Source: Pseudomonas ceruminis (GTDB lineage: Bacteria > Pseudomonadota > Gammaproteobacteria > Pseudomonadales > Pseudomonadaceae). From it: a stretch of DNA of 64,000 nt. Below the pieces are notes generated by a model, which saw only the letters and a program-made list of their open reading frames with translations, did no database searches and had not been told where the DNA came from. Where the stretch lies: the NCBI RefSeq assembly GCF_021602025.1, contig NZ_BQHW01000003.1, positions 62,001 through 126,000 on the forward strand, in the 5' to 3' direction. Made by a program: the position numbers and the translations under genes. Below, piece after piece: positions 44,070 to 54,319 of this stretch. Every line of letters starts with the position of its first letter. The first letter of the stretch is position 1.

Positions 44070-44768
44070 ATGAATCTAAACAAGCTCAGTCTCATGTTCA
44101 TTGCTGGCGCCGTGCTGGTTGCTGGAGGTTTGACAGTCGTCCAAAGCGGCCTGGAGTCCTCCGGCAAAATTGAACCGCCGACCAGTGCCAGCGGCGGACA
44201 TGGGCATGACATACCTTCCAGCATGTCCGCGATCAATAGCCCCTCCACCATTGCCTATCGTGCCGTGACCAATGAGATGCACGCGGGAATGGGAGCGCAG
44301 TTCACTGGCAACGCCGACGGCGATTTCATGCGCGGCATGATCCCGCATCACCAGGGCGCGATCGACATGGCCAAGGTGGCGCTGCAGTACGGCAAGGACC
44401 CGGAGGTTCGCAAGCTCGCCCAGGACGTCATCACCGCGCAGGAAGACGAGATCGCCATGATGAAAAAGTGGCTGGGCGACAACGGCCAGCAGGCGACGAC
44501 CGGCAGCTCGGGCGATGCCTCGACGGCCGCCTATCGTGCCGGCAACGACCGCATGCATGCGGACATGATGATCGACTTCAGCGGCGACGCAGATGTGGAT
44601 TTCATGCGCGGCATGATCCCACACCACCAGGGCGCGATCGACATGGCCAAGGTGGCGCTTCAATACGGCAAAGATCCAGAGGTCAGCAAGCTGGCCCAGG
44701 AAGTCATAACCGCGCAGGAAGGCGAGATTGCCATGATGAAGAGCTGGCTAGCCGCTCGGGGCAAGTGA
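44070..44768 (+). CDS. Exported protein with duplicated DUF305 domain (CopM-like)
   Basis: A 232-residue periplasmic or membrane-anchored protein. One N-terminal hydrophobic segment ('[20 protein letters not shown]') precedes a short His patch ('GGHGHD') and two DUF305 units. Each unit holds '[20 protein letters not shown]' followed by a 'MMK.WL' helix; the His and Met residues are the likely Cu ligands, as in the copper protein CopM. The two units are almost identical over about 50 residues and similar at DNA level, so the duplication is recent. AAGGAG precedes the ATG. The CueR-type promoter supports copper binding. Confidence 0.88.
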   Translation: MNLNKLSLMFIAGAVLVAGGLTVVQSGLESSGKIEPPTSASGGHGHDIPSSMSAINSPSTIAYRAVTNEMHAGMGAQFTGNADGDFMRGMIPHHQGAIDMAKVALQYGKDPEVRKLAQDVITAQEDEIAMMKKWLGDNGQQATTGSSGDASTAAYRAGNDRMHADMMIDFSGDADVDFMRGMIPHHQGAIDMAKVALQYGKDPEVSKLAQEVITAQEGEIAMMKSWLAARGK

Positions 44769-44778
44769 AGGTGCGACT

Positions 44779-45036
44779 ATGCCCCAGGCCAACACCCCGT
44801 ACATCCTCATCTACAGCACTCCGACGTGCCCGGACTGCCGGGCGCTGAAGGCGTGGCTGTCCCAGCAGGGCATCGCGTTTGAAGAGCGCGACCTGACCGA
44901 CCCGAAGATTTCCGCGGAGGCTAAGTCACGAACCGGCGTGCGTGTGGCCCCGATCACGATCGTCGGCGACGACGTGTTCTATGGCACCTTCGCGAGCCAG
45001 AAGCCGAGGCTGATGAAGGCGCTCGGTCTTCAGTGA
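44779..45036 (+). CDS. Small glutaredoxin/thioredoxin-like protein
   Basis: An 85-residue glutaredoxin-fold protein with dithiol active site 'CPDC' (Cys17/Cys20), a cis-proline region ('RVAPITIVGD') and NrdH-like length. It is cytoplasmic (no signal). It starts 10 bp after the DUF305 gene and therefore shares its CueR-type promoter. A role in repairing copper-oxidised thiols or delivering Cu(I) is inferred from this context. Confidence 0.85.
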   Translation: MPQANTPYILIYSTPTCPDCRALKAWLSQQGIAFEERDLTDPKISAEAKSRTGVRVAPITIVGDDVFYGTFASQKPRLMKALGLQ

Positions 45037-45044
45037 ACCGCTGA

Positions 45045-46079
<1,035 letters not shown>

Positions 46080-46128
46080 AGCCTGCCACCCGCTCAAACA
46101 GAACGTGTGGCACTTCCCCCTTAGTCGG

Positions 46129-48000
46129 CTATTTGAGCGACAGATAAGGATTGTTCGGTGGAACGGCATCGAATATGTGCGATGGATCTTCGAGCAAATA
46201 TCCATGCACCTGGCGCGTTTTGCGAGGCCCCATGACCTCGCACGTCCTGATGTTCAGACCCGATGGCTGTTTCCTGTGGAGTCCGAGTTTTTCAAAGCGC
46301 TTCTGCACCCACTGCCAGTTCTGCAGGGCCGCGTCCTTTGCAAGCGGCCCAATGTTTGGATGCTCTTGTGCGTAGCGCTGGAAAATACCAGGGCTGATCA
46401 GGTAAACCGTGTCGGACACGGTATGTACCAGGGCCTTGGCGTCATTGATGATGAGCTTGCGGGTCTGGACGGCCTGTTTCAGCCAGGCCATGAAATGCTC
46501 GCCCGATGGCCGCCCGGTAAATGAGGCGGAATCGTGCGCGGCAGGCGCGGCGGTCGGCGCCGAAGGACCAGGGGCCGATGCGGGATGGTCGAGCGGCGCC
46601 GCTGCATCGTCGGCACCCTCTGGCGGGGCTTCGACGGACTGCTCCGGCTCAGGCGTTGCCTCGAACATCGCCAGCATGCTTTCCAGCGGGTCGGCCGGAT
46701 TGCGCTGCGGGCTGGGAGGTATGGCGCGACTCCCGCCCGACTGATCTGGATGGCTGCTTGCTGCAGGCTCCTTCTCTGTTGCCGCCGCTGTTCCGGGTCG
46801 CAGTGCAGCGTCGTGCGCGGACGGGCGCGGCCCGTCCTCGGCCTCGCCGGCGTTGTCCACGGTCACGGTTCCCGCAAATGGGCTGGGTCGCTCCGAGGGC
46901 TCCCAGATCAGCGCCGGGGCCAGGCGCAGGAGCGTGAAGGCATGGGACCAGCCACTCTCACTGGTAATAGTTGCGCGCCAGATGGCCTTGCCGGAGGCGG
47001 TGGGCTGCAACATGGCATGATCCTGTAGCACGTTGAACACGGCCGTGTTGTTCGCGGGGATGCCATCGACCCCCTGGGACAGCAGGTGCGCGCGCAGCTT
47101 GTCCGAGACTGTCTTGCTCACCAGCCACAGCGCGTCCTCGGTGAGCCAGCCATCGGAGGCTTCGGGCTGGTTCAGTTTCAGCTCTTCCTTGAGCAGGTAG
47201 CGCAGCCCGTTGACCAGCTTGCGTTGGAGCGAGTGCTTGGGCGCGGCCATGGCACGCGCGGGATCGCCGCCCAATTCCTGAGCGACGGAGGCGCGGTCAG
47301 CCTGCACGACCAGCTCGCCCAGTACCCCGGCGTGCTCGTACTGCCCGGCCAGAACGTAGAGTAGCGGCGCCCACAGGGAAGGATAGCCACTGAGCCAGTC
47401 CAGCAGATCGCGGTCGAGCAGTTGCCGGTAGAGCAAGCCTGTCGCGGCGCTATGGAGCCGGTACTCGCGGTCGTCGCGGTAGCGGAAGCGGTACGGTTGG
47501 CGCAGCGGGCCGTGCCATGGGTGCCAGGTGCTCCCGTCGGCCAGCTCGACGTGCAGATCGACGGCAACCTTGCCGATGTCATGAAGCAGTGCGGCATAGG
47601 CGACGGCCGCAGTCCAGGCTTCGGCCTGCGCCGCTTGGTCTTCGGGGCTGGCCCCGATGGGCAGCAAATGGGACTGCCGCAGCTTCAGGCTGTAGGCGAC
47701 GATTTCGAGGCCGTGATCGAGCATACCGCCCGGGTAGGCGTGGTGGTGCGCTTCGGAGGCCGGGAAGACCTGGACCAGCTCGGCGTATCGCTCCAGTGGC
47801 GCGCGGTACAGGGTGGCGAACTGCCGGCGCGAGAGCGAGGTGCGCTGCCAGATGTGTTCCAGCAGCTTCTGCCGGCGCGGGGTGGCCAGCAGCGATGCGG
47901 CCGACTCCGGCCGCATCAACCCTTTCGGGAGGTCGATGGCGGGGGCTGGAGACGTCGCGGCAGCGACCGGAGGCCGTTTCCGCTGGAACAGGGAGAGCAT
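46129..48000 (-). CDS. traI: MobH-family conjugative relaxase
   Basis: A 623-residue relaxase that should nick oriT and lead ICE transfer. N-terminal TraI_2 domain contains the MobH HD signature 'HHHAYPGGMLDHGLEIVAYS' and 'LLHDIGKVAVD'. A long Pro/Ala-rich linker (~residues 390-500) separates a C-terminal DUF1528-like domain ('GEHFMAWLKQAVQTRKLIIN'). ATG 48000 ('MLSLFQRKRPPVAA') matches the common MobH start and has AGGA; an in-frame ATG at 48150 would add 50 atypical residues. An oriT should be nearby but none was identified. Confidence 0.92.
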   Translation of the reverse strand: MLSLFQRKRPPVAAATSPAPAIDLPKGLMRPESAASLLATPRRQKLLEHIWQRTSLSRRQFATLYRAPLERYAELVQVFPASEAHHHAYPGGMLDHGLEIVAYSLKLRQSHLLPIGASPEDQAAQAEAWTAAVAYAALLHDIGKVAVDLHVELADGSTWHPWHGPLRQPYRFRYRDDREYRLHSAATGLLYRQLLDRDLLDWLSGYPSLWAPLLYVLAGQYEHAGVLGELVVQADRASVAQELGGDPARAMAAPKHSLQRKLVNGLRYLLKEELKLNQPEASDGWLTEDALWLVSKTVSDKLRAHLLSQGVDGIPANNTAVFNVLQDHAMLQPTASGKAIWRATITSESGWSHAFTLLRLAPALIWEPSERPSPFAGTVTVDNAGEAEDGPRPSAHDAALRPGTAAATEKEPAASSHPDQSGGSRAIPPSPQRNPADPLESMLAMFEATPEPEQSVEAPPEGADDAAAPLDHPASAPGPSAPTAAPAAHDSASFTGRPSGEHFMAWLKQAVQTRKLIINDAKALVHTVSDTVYLISPGIFQRYAQEHPNIGPLAKDAALQNWQWVQKRFEKLGLHRKQPSGLNIRTCEVMGPRKTRQVHGYLLEDPSHIFDAVPPNNPYLSLK

Positions 48001-48253
48001 GTCGATGTCCTGATAGCGGGCCGGGCGGGAGGCCTTTTTGCCTTTTCGGGATAGGGCCTTTCCCCTTGCATCCCATTCCCTTGCCGTTTCGACCCTTTGG
48101 CCTTTCACCGTTTCGGTATAGCTGGGCCTGAGTTGCGGCTCCAGCGTCAATGCGGAACCCGCACGAATGGATTGGACGGCGAATTGGCGCTGGCCCCGGC
48201 CTATGCTGCCGGGACGCTACACCGCCAGGTGGGCTCCCACTCAGGCGATCAAG

Positions 48254-48282
48254 TTGACAAAGGCGACAAAGGCGACTAGAGT
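48254..48282 (+). promoter_or_regulatory. Sigma70 promoter of the toxin-antitoxin operon with tandem 9-mers
   Basis: TTGACA, 17-bp spacer, TAGAGT, 33 bp before the antitoxin ATG. The spacer is made of two tandem ACAAAGGCG copies (48257-48274), a good candidate for binding by the antitoxin. This is the only clear element in the 315-bp traI/antitoxin divergent gap (48001-48315). Confidence 0.7.
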
Positions 48283-48315
48283 GAGTCTTGTCTCAAACCT
48301 ACCTGGGAGTTGACC

Positions 48316-48942
48316 ATGCCCACTGCGATCGAATTCATTGCCGACCGGCTGCCGCGCGTCACGGTGGAGGATGTGCGACGCTTCGCCGATACCGTCGAAA
48401 TCCGGGATGCCCCGGCTTTCGCGGCCGAGTTGCAGGCGTTCATCCACGAGCGCGTGGAGGCTGTGACGCTGCCCGCTAACCTGGAAGGTGAAACGGTGGC
48501 GCAGGCCTTGCAGCGCAAGGCGGCCGCGTTGCGCTCCGACACGCGCTGGGCACCGACTGAAACCGACGTCCAGAGAGGCCGCGCCGTGCTGCTGGAAGCC
48601 TTCAATCAGCCGGACAACCTGCCGCCTGCCGAGTTCGCCAAGCTGGCGGACAAGTCGCGCCAGCAAATCTACAAGGACATCCTCGCCCGTCGGCTACTGG
48701 CGCTGAACGTGGGGCCGCGCGGCCAGAAGCTGCCCGACTGGCAGCTCGACCCGGTGAAGCAGCAGTTGACCCAAACCGTGCTCCAGGAGGTCGAGGGCAT
48801 CGACCACTGGACGATCTACAGCGCGCTGTCCGAGCCGCTCGAAGGCTTGGGCGGTCGCTCGCCGGTGGATGCGGTGACGCATGGCACGATCGATGACGTG
48901 GCCGAGGCCGTGTTCAACGTGCTGGGCGTCCAGGTGCATTGA
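48316..48942 (+). CDS. Xre/MbcA/ParS-type antitoxin of a RES toxin
   Basis: A 208-residue protein. A central HTH-like region ('PPAEFAKLADKSRQQIYKDI', ~residues 98-125) is followed by a C-terminal MbcA/ParS/Xre toxin-binding domain ('LSEPLEGLGGRSPVDAVTHG' ... 'AEAVFNVLGVQVH'). The ~90-residue N-terminal extension has no clear match. GGGAG precedes ATG 48316. It lies 12 bp before the RES toxin gene, and the tandem repeats in its promoter suggest autorepression. Confidence 0.88.
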   Translation: MPTAIEFIADRLPRVTVEDVRRFADTVEIRDAPAFAAELQAFIHERVEAVTLPANLEGETVAQALQRKAAALRSDTRWAPTETDVQRGRAVLLEAFNQPDNLPPAEFAKLADKSRQQIYKDILARRLLALNVGPRGQKLPDWQLDPVKQQLTQTVLQEVEGIDHWTIYSALSEPLEGLGGRSPVDAVTHGTIDDVAEAVFNVLGVQVH

Positions 48943-48954
48943 AGCGAGATCGCC

Positions 48955-49587
48955 ATGAGCCACGAGCTGCCTTCGTTCCTGATCGATGACGGTGAACTGC
49001 TCCAGCATGTGAGCCGCGTCGTCTATCGGGGCAGCCCGCTGTACTATGGCCGCAGCAGCACGAATCGCTACGATGACCCGGCGGGGGCCTACGGCGTGCT
49101 CTACCTGGGGCGCGACCTGCCCACGGCGCTGATGGAGTCGGTGTTTCACAAGCACCAGTGGCTTGCGGACACGCAACGCTCGATCGCGCTGAAAGAAGTC
49201 CAAGCCCGGATGGTGCGCGCAGTAGGCGTGATGGACGACGTGCTTCTGGCCGATATCACGACGCCGGGCGTCATGGCGGGCTACTTCGGCCTGAACCTAG
49301 AGCAGTTGGCCAGCCGCGACTACACGCACACGCAGCAGGTGTCCGCCCAGGTGCATGCGATGCTCGCAGATGACGGCCAGGCGCTGTTCGACGGGGTGCT
49401 CTATCCGTCGCGCAACAACTATCCCGCTAAGAGCATCGCCCTGTTCGAGCGTGCGGGAGCGAAGGTTGGCGTCATCGAGGACATCGACCTGGTGGACCAC
49501 GTGGACTGGCCGCATTTTGTTGCCACCTACCGCATCGGCGTTGAACCTGACCCCGGCCCGGTGGGGCCGGATGACGAAGCGTCCTGA
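48955..49587 (+). CDS. RES-domain NAD+-degrading toxin
   Basis: A 210-residue RES-family protein. Conserved Arg25 ('VVYRGSPLYYG'), Glu61 ('TALMESVFH') and Ser152 ('LYPSRNN') supply the R-E-S residues for which the family is named. Family members (MbcT, RES of Pseudomonas/Photorhabdus) degrade NAD+ and are neutralised by the upstream antitoxin. In an ICE the pair probably stabilises the element by post-segregational killing. Confidence 0.92.
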   Translation: MSHELPSFLIDDGELLQHVSRVVYRGSPLYYGRSSTNRYDDPAGAYGVLYLGRDLPTALMESVFHKHQWLADTQRSIALKEVQARMVRAVGVMDDVLLADITTPGVMAGYFGLNLEQLASRDYTHTQQVSAQVHAMLADDGQALFDGVLYPSRNNYPAKSIALFERAGAKVGVIEDIDLVDHVDWPHFVATYRIGVEPDPGPVGPDDEAS

Positions 49588-49671
49588 AGCAGCAAGAAAA
49601 CACATTGAAGCCGCAAACCGAATGAAGTGGAGCAAACTGGAATAGGCATTCCTTAACAGCAGGATACGACC

Positions 49672-50043
49672 ATGAACACGACGACCCGCACCAGCACCGC
49701 AGAACGCCTCGGCCGCGCCTTTGGCCGCGGATGGCGCGCCTATGCGCGCGGCGAACGGCGGGCGTCGAATTGGCTGGTATTCAGGGGTGTGCCGCGAGCT
49801 GGTGCTACCGCACTTGTGTGGGTCTTCAAGCTGGCTGTGCTCGGGGTGCTGCTCTACGTTGCTTTCTGGTTCGCACTCGTGCTGCTGGGCGTGGTGGTGG
49901 CAGGATGGGCTATGAATCAGCACCATCCCGATGAAGAAGGGTTTGAACTGCAGTACCCAACCATTGAGGAACTGCGGGCCACGCCTGGCTACGATCCCAA
50001 CCTGTACAACGATACCTCCCACGAGATGTACCAAGACGACTGA
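49672..50043 (+). CDS. DUF3742-family ICE membrane protein
   Basis: A 123-residue protein. An Arg-rich start ('AERLGRAFGRGWRAYARGER') precedes two adjacent TMs ('ATALVWVFKLAVLGVLLYVA', 'FWFALVLLGVVVAGWAM') and an acidic tail ending 'YNDTSHEMYQDD'. This is the DUF3742 pattern seen next to TraG in PFL-type ICEs. It is convergent with the TraG-N gene (17 bp apart). Function unknown. Confidence 0.85.
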   Translation: MNTTTRTSTAERLGRAFGRGWRAYARGERRASNWLVFRGVPRAGATALVWVFKLAVLGVLLYVAFWFALVLLGVVVAGWAMNQHHPDEEGFELQYPTIEELRATPGYDPNLYNDTSHEMYQDD

Positions 50044-50060
50044 CGCCGAAGGTCATTCGA

Positions 50061-51581
50061 TCATTTGAGCTTGCCGCCTGAGACAGCACCTGCTCCTTTG
50101 CCGCCAGCGCTTCCTGCATCCTTTGTGGCAGTGGCGAAGGTGTTGGCGATTGCACCGGCACGTACACCGACCCAGGTGAGTGCGCCAATCCAGAACGTAG
50201 GCAGGACGATGAACATGGTGCCCATGACGAACATCAGAAGCATGTCGCCAAAGGCATTGTTCAATCCCACCAGCGGGTCGAAGTTGGTGTGCGGCCGATT
50301 CCACCCGAAGCCCCAGCCGTAAAGCGCATCGAGGATGGTGCTGTCGATCCAGCGGGCGAGCTGGAACCAGAAGTCCACGAAGAACAGCGCGAACTGCACG
50401 ACGCTGACGGTGACGACCGTTTTCAGGTCATAGGTGCCGATGACCAGCACGAGCGGGATGCAGATGACCAGCGCCATCTTGAGCAAGGCGAGGACCATGG
50501 GCAGAGCCTGTCTCACGACGTCCATGGCAGGAAACGCGGCAATCGCGCCGACTGCCATGCCGACGTCGCCCGTGGCGCGCGTCACGATGTTCGGCAGGGT
50601 CTTGTCGATCTGGCCGCCGTAGTCCGTATAGACGCTGCCCTGGTTCAACTTCTGCTGCCGCGGGGAGGCGATGGCGCGGATCACCGAGTCGTCCACCTCG
50701 GCCCGGCTCAGGAACCCGGCCCAGCCCGCCAGGCGATTCAGCAGGCTCGGGTCCACCTGTCCCAGCAGGCGTGCCCGCAGGCCGTTGCTGCCATCGGCCC
50801 ACCACTGCCTACAGTTCGGATAGCCGCCGCCGCTGGCCACCTGCGCAAGCCCGGCATCGCGGTTGCTGTCGTAGGGCCAGTCGTCGCGCGGCGTGCTGGA
50901 ACGGTACGTGTCGTAGTAGCCGTTGGTGTCGGTGAAGAACCTCGATCCGATCCAGGTCACGTCGTGCATCTGCTGCTCATCGAGCTGAGGGCGCTGCATG
51001 AACAGTTTGGCCCGCGCAGGCCCATAGCAATCCCGCGAGAAGTCCGCCACTTCCTGGGCCAGCACCGGGTCGTCAATGCGGGTCGCGTCGATCTCCATGC
51101 GCATTTGCCGCAGGTCCGTACCACATGGGATCGCCGCCACCGAGGCGCTCGTGACAGCGCGCGAGAGCGCGTGCATGAAGGCCCACCAGACCGGCACCTT
51201 CGCGGACTGGTTGTTGATGGTGCTGAAGGACTGTGACCAGCCGGTATCCGTGGGCTGTGGCACGCTGACCTGGCACTGGGCCGAGCGCGAGCTGTCGTAC
51301 TGGATGGTGTTGAGGTCCACGTCGATGAACGGAATGCCCGCGAACATCACCACCACGATGGCGACGAAGACCCGGTTCTCGATGCGGACGGCCGAGAGCA
51401 AGCCCTTGTTGCCTTCGTCGGCACCTTCCGCACGGGCCTTCAGCCACTCCTGCACGATGATGGCGACGAAAGGCAGCGCGAATACCCCGCTGGACACCAG
51501 CACCGCCCAGATGCCGTTGTTGACGATCCAGGACACGAGGGTGAGGTAGTACTCCAGATAGTCGGTCGTGAAGAGCGTCAT
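50061..51581 (-). CDS. traG: TraG N-terminal-domain conjugation membrane protein
   Basis: A 506-residue inner-membrane protein with TMs near the N-terminus ('IWAVLVSSGVFALPFVAIIV', 'NRVFVAIVVVMFAGIPFIDV') and a C-terminal cluster ('MVLALLKMALVICIPLVLVI' and on), surrounding a periplasmic Cys-containing domain. This is the TraG_N family of F-like/ICE mating-pair stabilisation proteins. It is the last gene of the minus-strand T4SS operon. It is not the TraG/TraD coupling ATPase: no P-loop. Confidence 0.88.
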   Translation of the reverse strand: MTLFTTDYLEYYLTLVSWIVNNGIWAVLVSSGVFALPFVAIIVQEWLKARAEGADEGNKGLLSAVRIENRVFVAIVVVMFAGIPFIDVDLNTIQYDSSRSAQCQVSVPQPTDTGWSQSFSTINNQSAKVPVWWAFMHALSRAVTSASVAAIPCGTDLRQMRMEIDATRIDDPVLAQEVADFSRDCYGPARAKLFMQRPQLDEQQMHDVTWIGSRFFTDTNGYYDTYRSSTPRDDWPYDSNRDAGLAQVASGGGYPNCRQWWADGSNGLRARLLGQVDPSLLNRLAGWAGFLSRAEVDDSVIRAIASPRQQKLNQGSVYTDYGGQIDKTLPNIVTRATGDVGMAVGAIAAFPAMDVVRQALPMVLALLKMALVICIPLVLVIGTYDLKTVVTVSVVQFALFFVDFWFQLARWIDSTILDALYGWGFGWNRPHTNFDPLVGLNNAFGDMLLMFVMGTMFIVLPTFWIGALTWVGVRAGAIANTFATATKDAGSAGGKGAGAVSGGKLK

Positions 51582-51596
51582 GGTCCCGATCTCCCC

Positions 51597-51968
51597 TCAA
51601 GCGGCCTCCATCAACAGGCTGGTTTCCAGCGCGACGATGGCGACGACGCTGGCGACCTCGGTGCGGATCAGCCGGCGCCGCGCCTGCCCATCTGTCCCGC
51701 TTTGGTCTTCGCGGGCGAGCACCCGGCGGCGCATCCAGAACCATCCATAGGCCGTTGCCGCGTACACGCACAGCCGCCAGATGAAGAAATACCCTGCGGA
51801 GGCCGTCAGCCACCGTTCCCAGCCTGCAACGCTGCCGACTAGGTAGATGCCCGCGACGTTCGCCCCCACGGCGGCGGCAACGATCAGCACCAGCCACAGC
51901 AGCGTCTTCGCCGCGCGCCGGCTGAACAACCAGCGCAGCGGCCGCCAGGCCATGCGCGCCGGGCTCAT
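51597..51968 (-). CDS. Small ICE membrane protein between TIGR03755 and TraG-N
   Basis: A 123-residue protein with about three hydrophobic segments ('LLWLVLIVAAAVGANVAGIY', 'WERWLTASAGYFFIWRLCVY', 'VASVVAIVALETSLLMEA') separated by a basic loop. Its start overlaps the preceding stop by 4 bp (ATGA), so translation is coupled to the TIGR03755 gene. It is a constant neighbour in this T4SS operon but has no assigned function. Confidence 0.75.
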   Translation of the reverse strand: MSPARMAWRPLRWLFSRRAAKTLLWLVLIVAAAVGANVAGIYLVGSVAGWERWLTASAGYFFIWRLCVYAATAYGWFWMRRRVLAREDQSGTDGQARRRLIRTEVASVVAIVALETSLLMEAA

Positions 51969-53362
51969 GGCCGACTCCCCGGGTTGCCCTTCTGGAGCTG
52001 GTCGAGACGGTCCGGCACAGGATCGCCCTCGTAGATGCCGCGCGAGCCGGCCGCACGTGCGCCGTGGCGCTGGATGATCGCCATGGGTGAGTTGTTCGCC
52101 AGCTCGCGCCGCAGCTCCAGTTCGGTCTTGAGGTTGCGAATCTCACGGTCGAGCGTGTCGCTCTCGTGGTTCACCGCCTCAACGGCAAGCTCGTTGGCCG
52201 CGACGTTGGGCTCCTTCTTGCCCGTGAGCAGCGTGCGCTGCAGCAGCAGCGCTTTCTCCAGCACGGACGCCAGCGCGACTTCGGACGCCAAGCGCTGCGA
52301 CAGCAGGTGCTGGTCGGGCTCGTCGCGCAGCGCCTCGATCACGCCGCGCGTGATCGGCAGCGACGCGCTGCCAGCTTCGCGCAGGTTCTCCGGCGTCGTG
52401 TTCTTGGCCTTGGTCACCAGGTCCTGGAGCGCCTGCAGCTTGGCGTCGTACTCCTCCTGGATCAGCGGCGTGAGCCCGACGCCCGGCGTCGTCTCGGTCT
52501 TGGTGCAGGCATCGCACGTGCGCTGCTCCTTCTCGCCGAGCACGCGCGTGGCCCACTCGACGGCGGCCTGCGGAGAGGCCCAGGTCTGGCACGAGAGGCT
52601 GCTGCAACTGGCCGGCGCGATGGATGAGGTGTCGGTCACGCCGCGGCCGTTGACCAGGTTGTAGCCGGCGCGGGTGACATCGCCGACGACCTTGATCGCG
52701 GGCTGGCCGGAGCCGCCCGCGTTGCTGCCCCCGACCCACGGCACGCCGTCATTGCCGCGGCGCGTCTCGGCTTGCTCGATGGCCGAGACCGCATCCGTGC
52801 TCGACACGGCATCGCGCAGCGCCAGCCCTTCGGCCATCTGGCTCCAGCCGAGCTGGCCGCCCGCCATTTCGGCCATCTTCTCGGCCATGGCACGGCACGT
52901 CAGCTTGCTGCGGTCGAAATCGAGTCGCGCCTGCAGCACGCCATTGGTGAGCAGGTTGTACAAACCGGGATCGGCCCGCTGGATGATCAGCGCGGGCAAC
53001 GATGCCACCGCACTGGTGGCACTCTGGATCACCGACGACATGATTTGCTGGAAGCCGTTGGTGATGCCGTTAAGTTGGTTCTTCAACGTGGTCTGGATGC
53101 TCATGTCGCCGCAGATCAAGTTGCTGTTCCAACCCACGCCGACACCGAGAGAGCGCATGCCGGCCGCACGGCCCATCGACACGGCGTTGCCGCCACCGAT
53201 CGAGTACATGACGTCATCGCCGATGACACTGCCGCTGGTCTGGTAGCCCAGTTGACCCCAGGCCACGCCGCTGCCCAGCGCGAGGGCGCCGGCCAGCGCC
53301 AGGACGATCTCCGTGCGACGTGCCCGGCGGGAGAACGGATTGAATGCAGGACGGAACTTCAT
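51965..53362 (-). CDS. ICE conjugation protein, TIGR03755 / PFL_4711 family
   Basis: A 465-residue exported protein. Signal sequence (ends 'GALALGSGVAWG'), an early 'YSIGGGNAVSMGRAAGM', several conserved Cys ('CSSLSCQTWAS', 'CDACTKT') and long C-terminal helices. The order and features fit the TIGR03755 family of F-TraH-like pilus assembly proteins in PFL-type ICEs. It starts 9 bp after the TIGR03756 gene stops. Disulfide bonding is probably assisted by the DsbA-like protein in this operon. Confidence 0.88.
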   Translation of the reverse strand: MKFRPAFNPFSRRARRTEIVLALAGALALGSGVAWGQLGYQTSGSVIGDDVMYSIGGGNAVSMGRAAGMRSLGVGVGWNSNLICGDMSIQTTLKNQLNGITNGFQQIMSSVIQSATSAVASLPALIIQRADPGLYNLLTNGVLQARLDFDRSKLTCRAMAEKMAEMAGGQLGWSQMAEGLALRDAVSSTDAVSAIEQAETRRGNDGVPWVGGSNAGGSGQPAIKVVGDVTRAGYNLVNGRGVTDTSSIAPASCSSLSCQTWASPQAAVEWATRVLGEKEQRTCDACTKTETTPGVGLTPLIQEEYDAKLQALQDLVTKAKNTTPENLREAGSASLPITRGVIEALRDEPDQHLLSQRLASEVALASVLEKALLLQRTLLTGKKEPNVAANELAVEAVNHESDTLDREIRNLKTELELRRELANNSPMAIIQRHGARAAGSRGIYEGDPVPDRLDQLQKGNPGSRP

Positions 53363-53371
53363 GGCACCACC

Positions 53372-54319
53372 TCAGAGAAAATCGACGCTGCCCAGGAACA
53401 CTTGGCCCCGGCGTTCGCAGCAGGCATACGGCCGCCACAGCGCCCATGCGTAGTCGCCTTGCTGCGCCTGGGTAAGAAAGCCGCTGCGCGGGAAGACCGT
53501 GCAGGACGACGACAGGACGGGCGTGAGTTCTTGCCACTTTCCGGTCGAGGCATCGCCCTCCATCAGCGCGCCTGCCGGCCAGTAGCCGTCGCGGGAGTTG
53601 GCAAGCAACGGCTGATAGACGTGGATCTGCCCCCGGCGCGTGACCACATCGCCTGCACGCTGGGCCACCACTGCGCCGGCCTTGAAGTCGTCGGTCTGGT
53701 GCAGGAAGCCGCCACGGGGATACACGTTGCCCCACAGGTTCATCGTGGTGCGTGCGCCGACCTCACGCCGGCCCGGAATCAGCGCTTCCGGGTAGGCCAT
53801 CTCGGGCACGTTGTAGCGCCAGGCCAGCGTGTCCAAGGTGCTGAGCAAGTACGGCATGAACGCCGTGCCCGCGCCCTCGCAGAAGTAACCCGACGACGAG
53901 ACGAACTGGTTGAACACCTCGACGCCGGGGTGGCCGATAACGTCCGAGTTTTTGAACTTGGCGAGGTTGTTTTCGTGATCCTCGTTCGTGGTTCCATCGC
54001 CGCCCGCTTGGGCGGACGGGTTGGGCGTGCTCATTGCCCGGACCTCGACCCAGGGGTTTTCGCCGGTATTCGAGTACGACGACACCACCGCATCGGGGAT
54101 GTAGTGGCGCACCTTGATGGACGTGCGCACCGTGCAGCCGGTCCAGGTGCAATAGAGCCAGTAGCAGATGCCAACGACGCGGTATTCGAGGCAGTCGGGT
54201 GACGCTACCGAGCCGACGATGGTGGCAGTGTTGAGGGCGTAGCTGCCCGTGGCGCTGAGCAGCAGCAACGAAGCCACGCCAGCATGCAGACGGCGCATCA
54301 GGTCGAATGGTCGGGTCAC
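53372..54319 (-). CDS. ICE conjugation protein, TIGR03756 / PFL_4710 family
   Basis: A 315-residue exported, Cys-rich protein ('GICYWLYCTWTGC') resembling F-TraU, with a signal peptide ending 'ATGSYA'. GTG 54319 overlaps the upstream stop (GTGA), the usual coupling in this operon; ATG 54298 is the alternative. The mature protein has about eight Cys, typical of mating-pair formation proteins folded in the periplasm. Confidence 0.88.
   Translation of the reverse strand: MTRPFDLMRRLHAGVASLLLLSATGSYALNTATIVGSVASPDCLEYRVVGICYWLYCTWTGCTVRTSIKVRHYIPDAVVSSYSNTGENPWVEVRAMSTPNPSAQAGGDGTTNEDHENNLAKFKNSDVIGHPGVEVFNQFVSSSGYFCEGAGTAFMPYLLSTLDTLAWRYNVPEMAYPEALIPGRREVGARTTMNLWGNVYPRGGFLHQTDDFKAGAVVAQRAGDVVTRRGQIHVYQPLLANSRDGYWPAGALMEGDASTGKWQELTPVLSSSCTVFPRSGFLTQAQQGDYAWALWRPYACCERRGQVFLGSVDFL

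Noticed and set aside
48001-48150. A 50-residue N-terminal extension of TraI
   Set aside because: ATG 48000 has a ribosome site and matches the common MobH start; the extension is basic and low in complexity.
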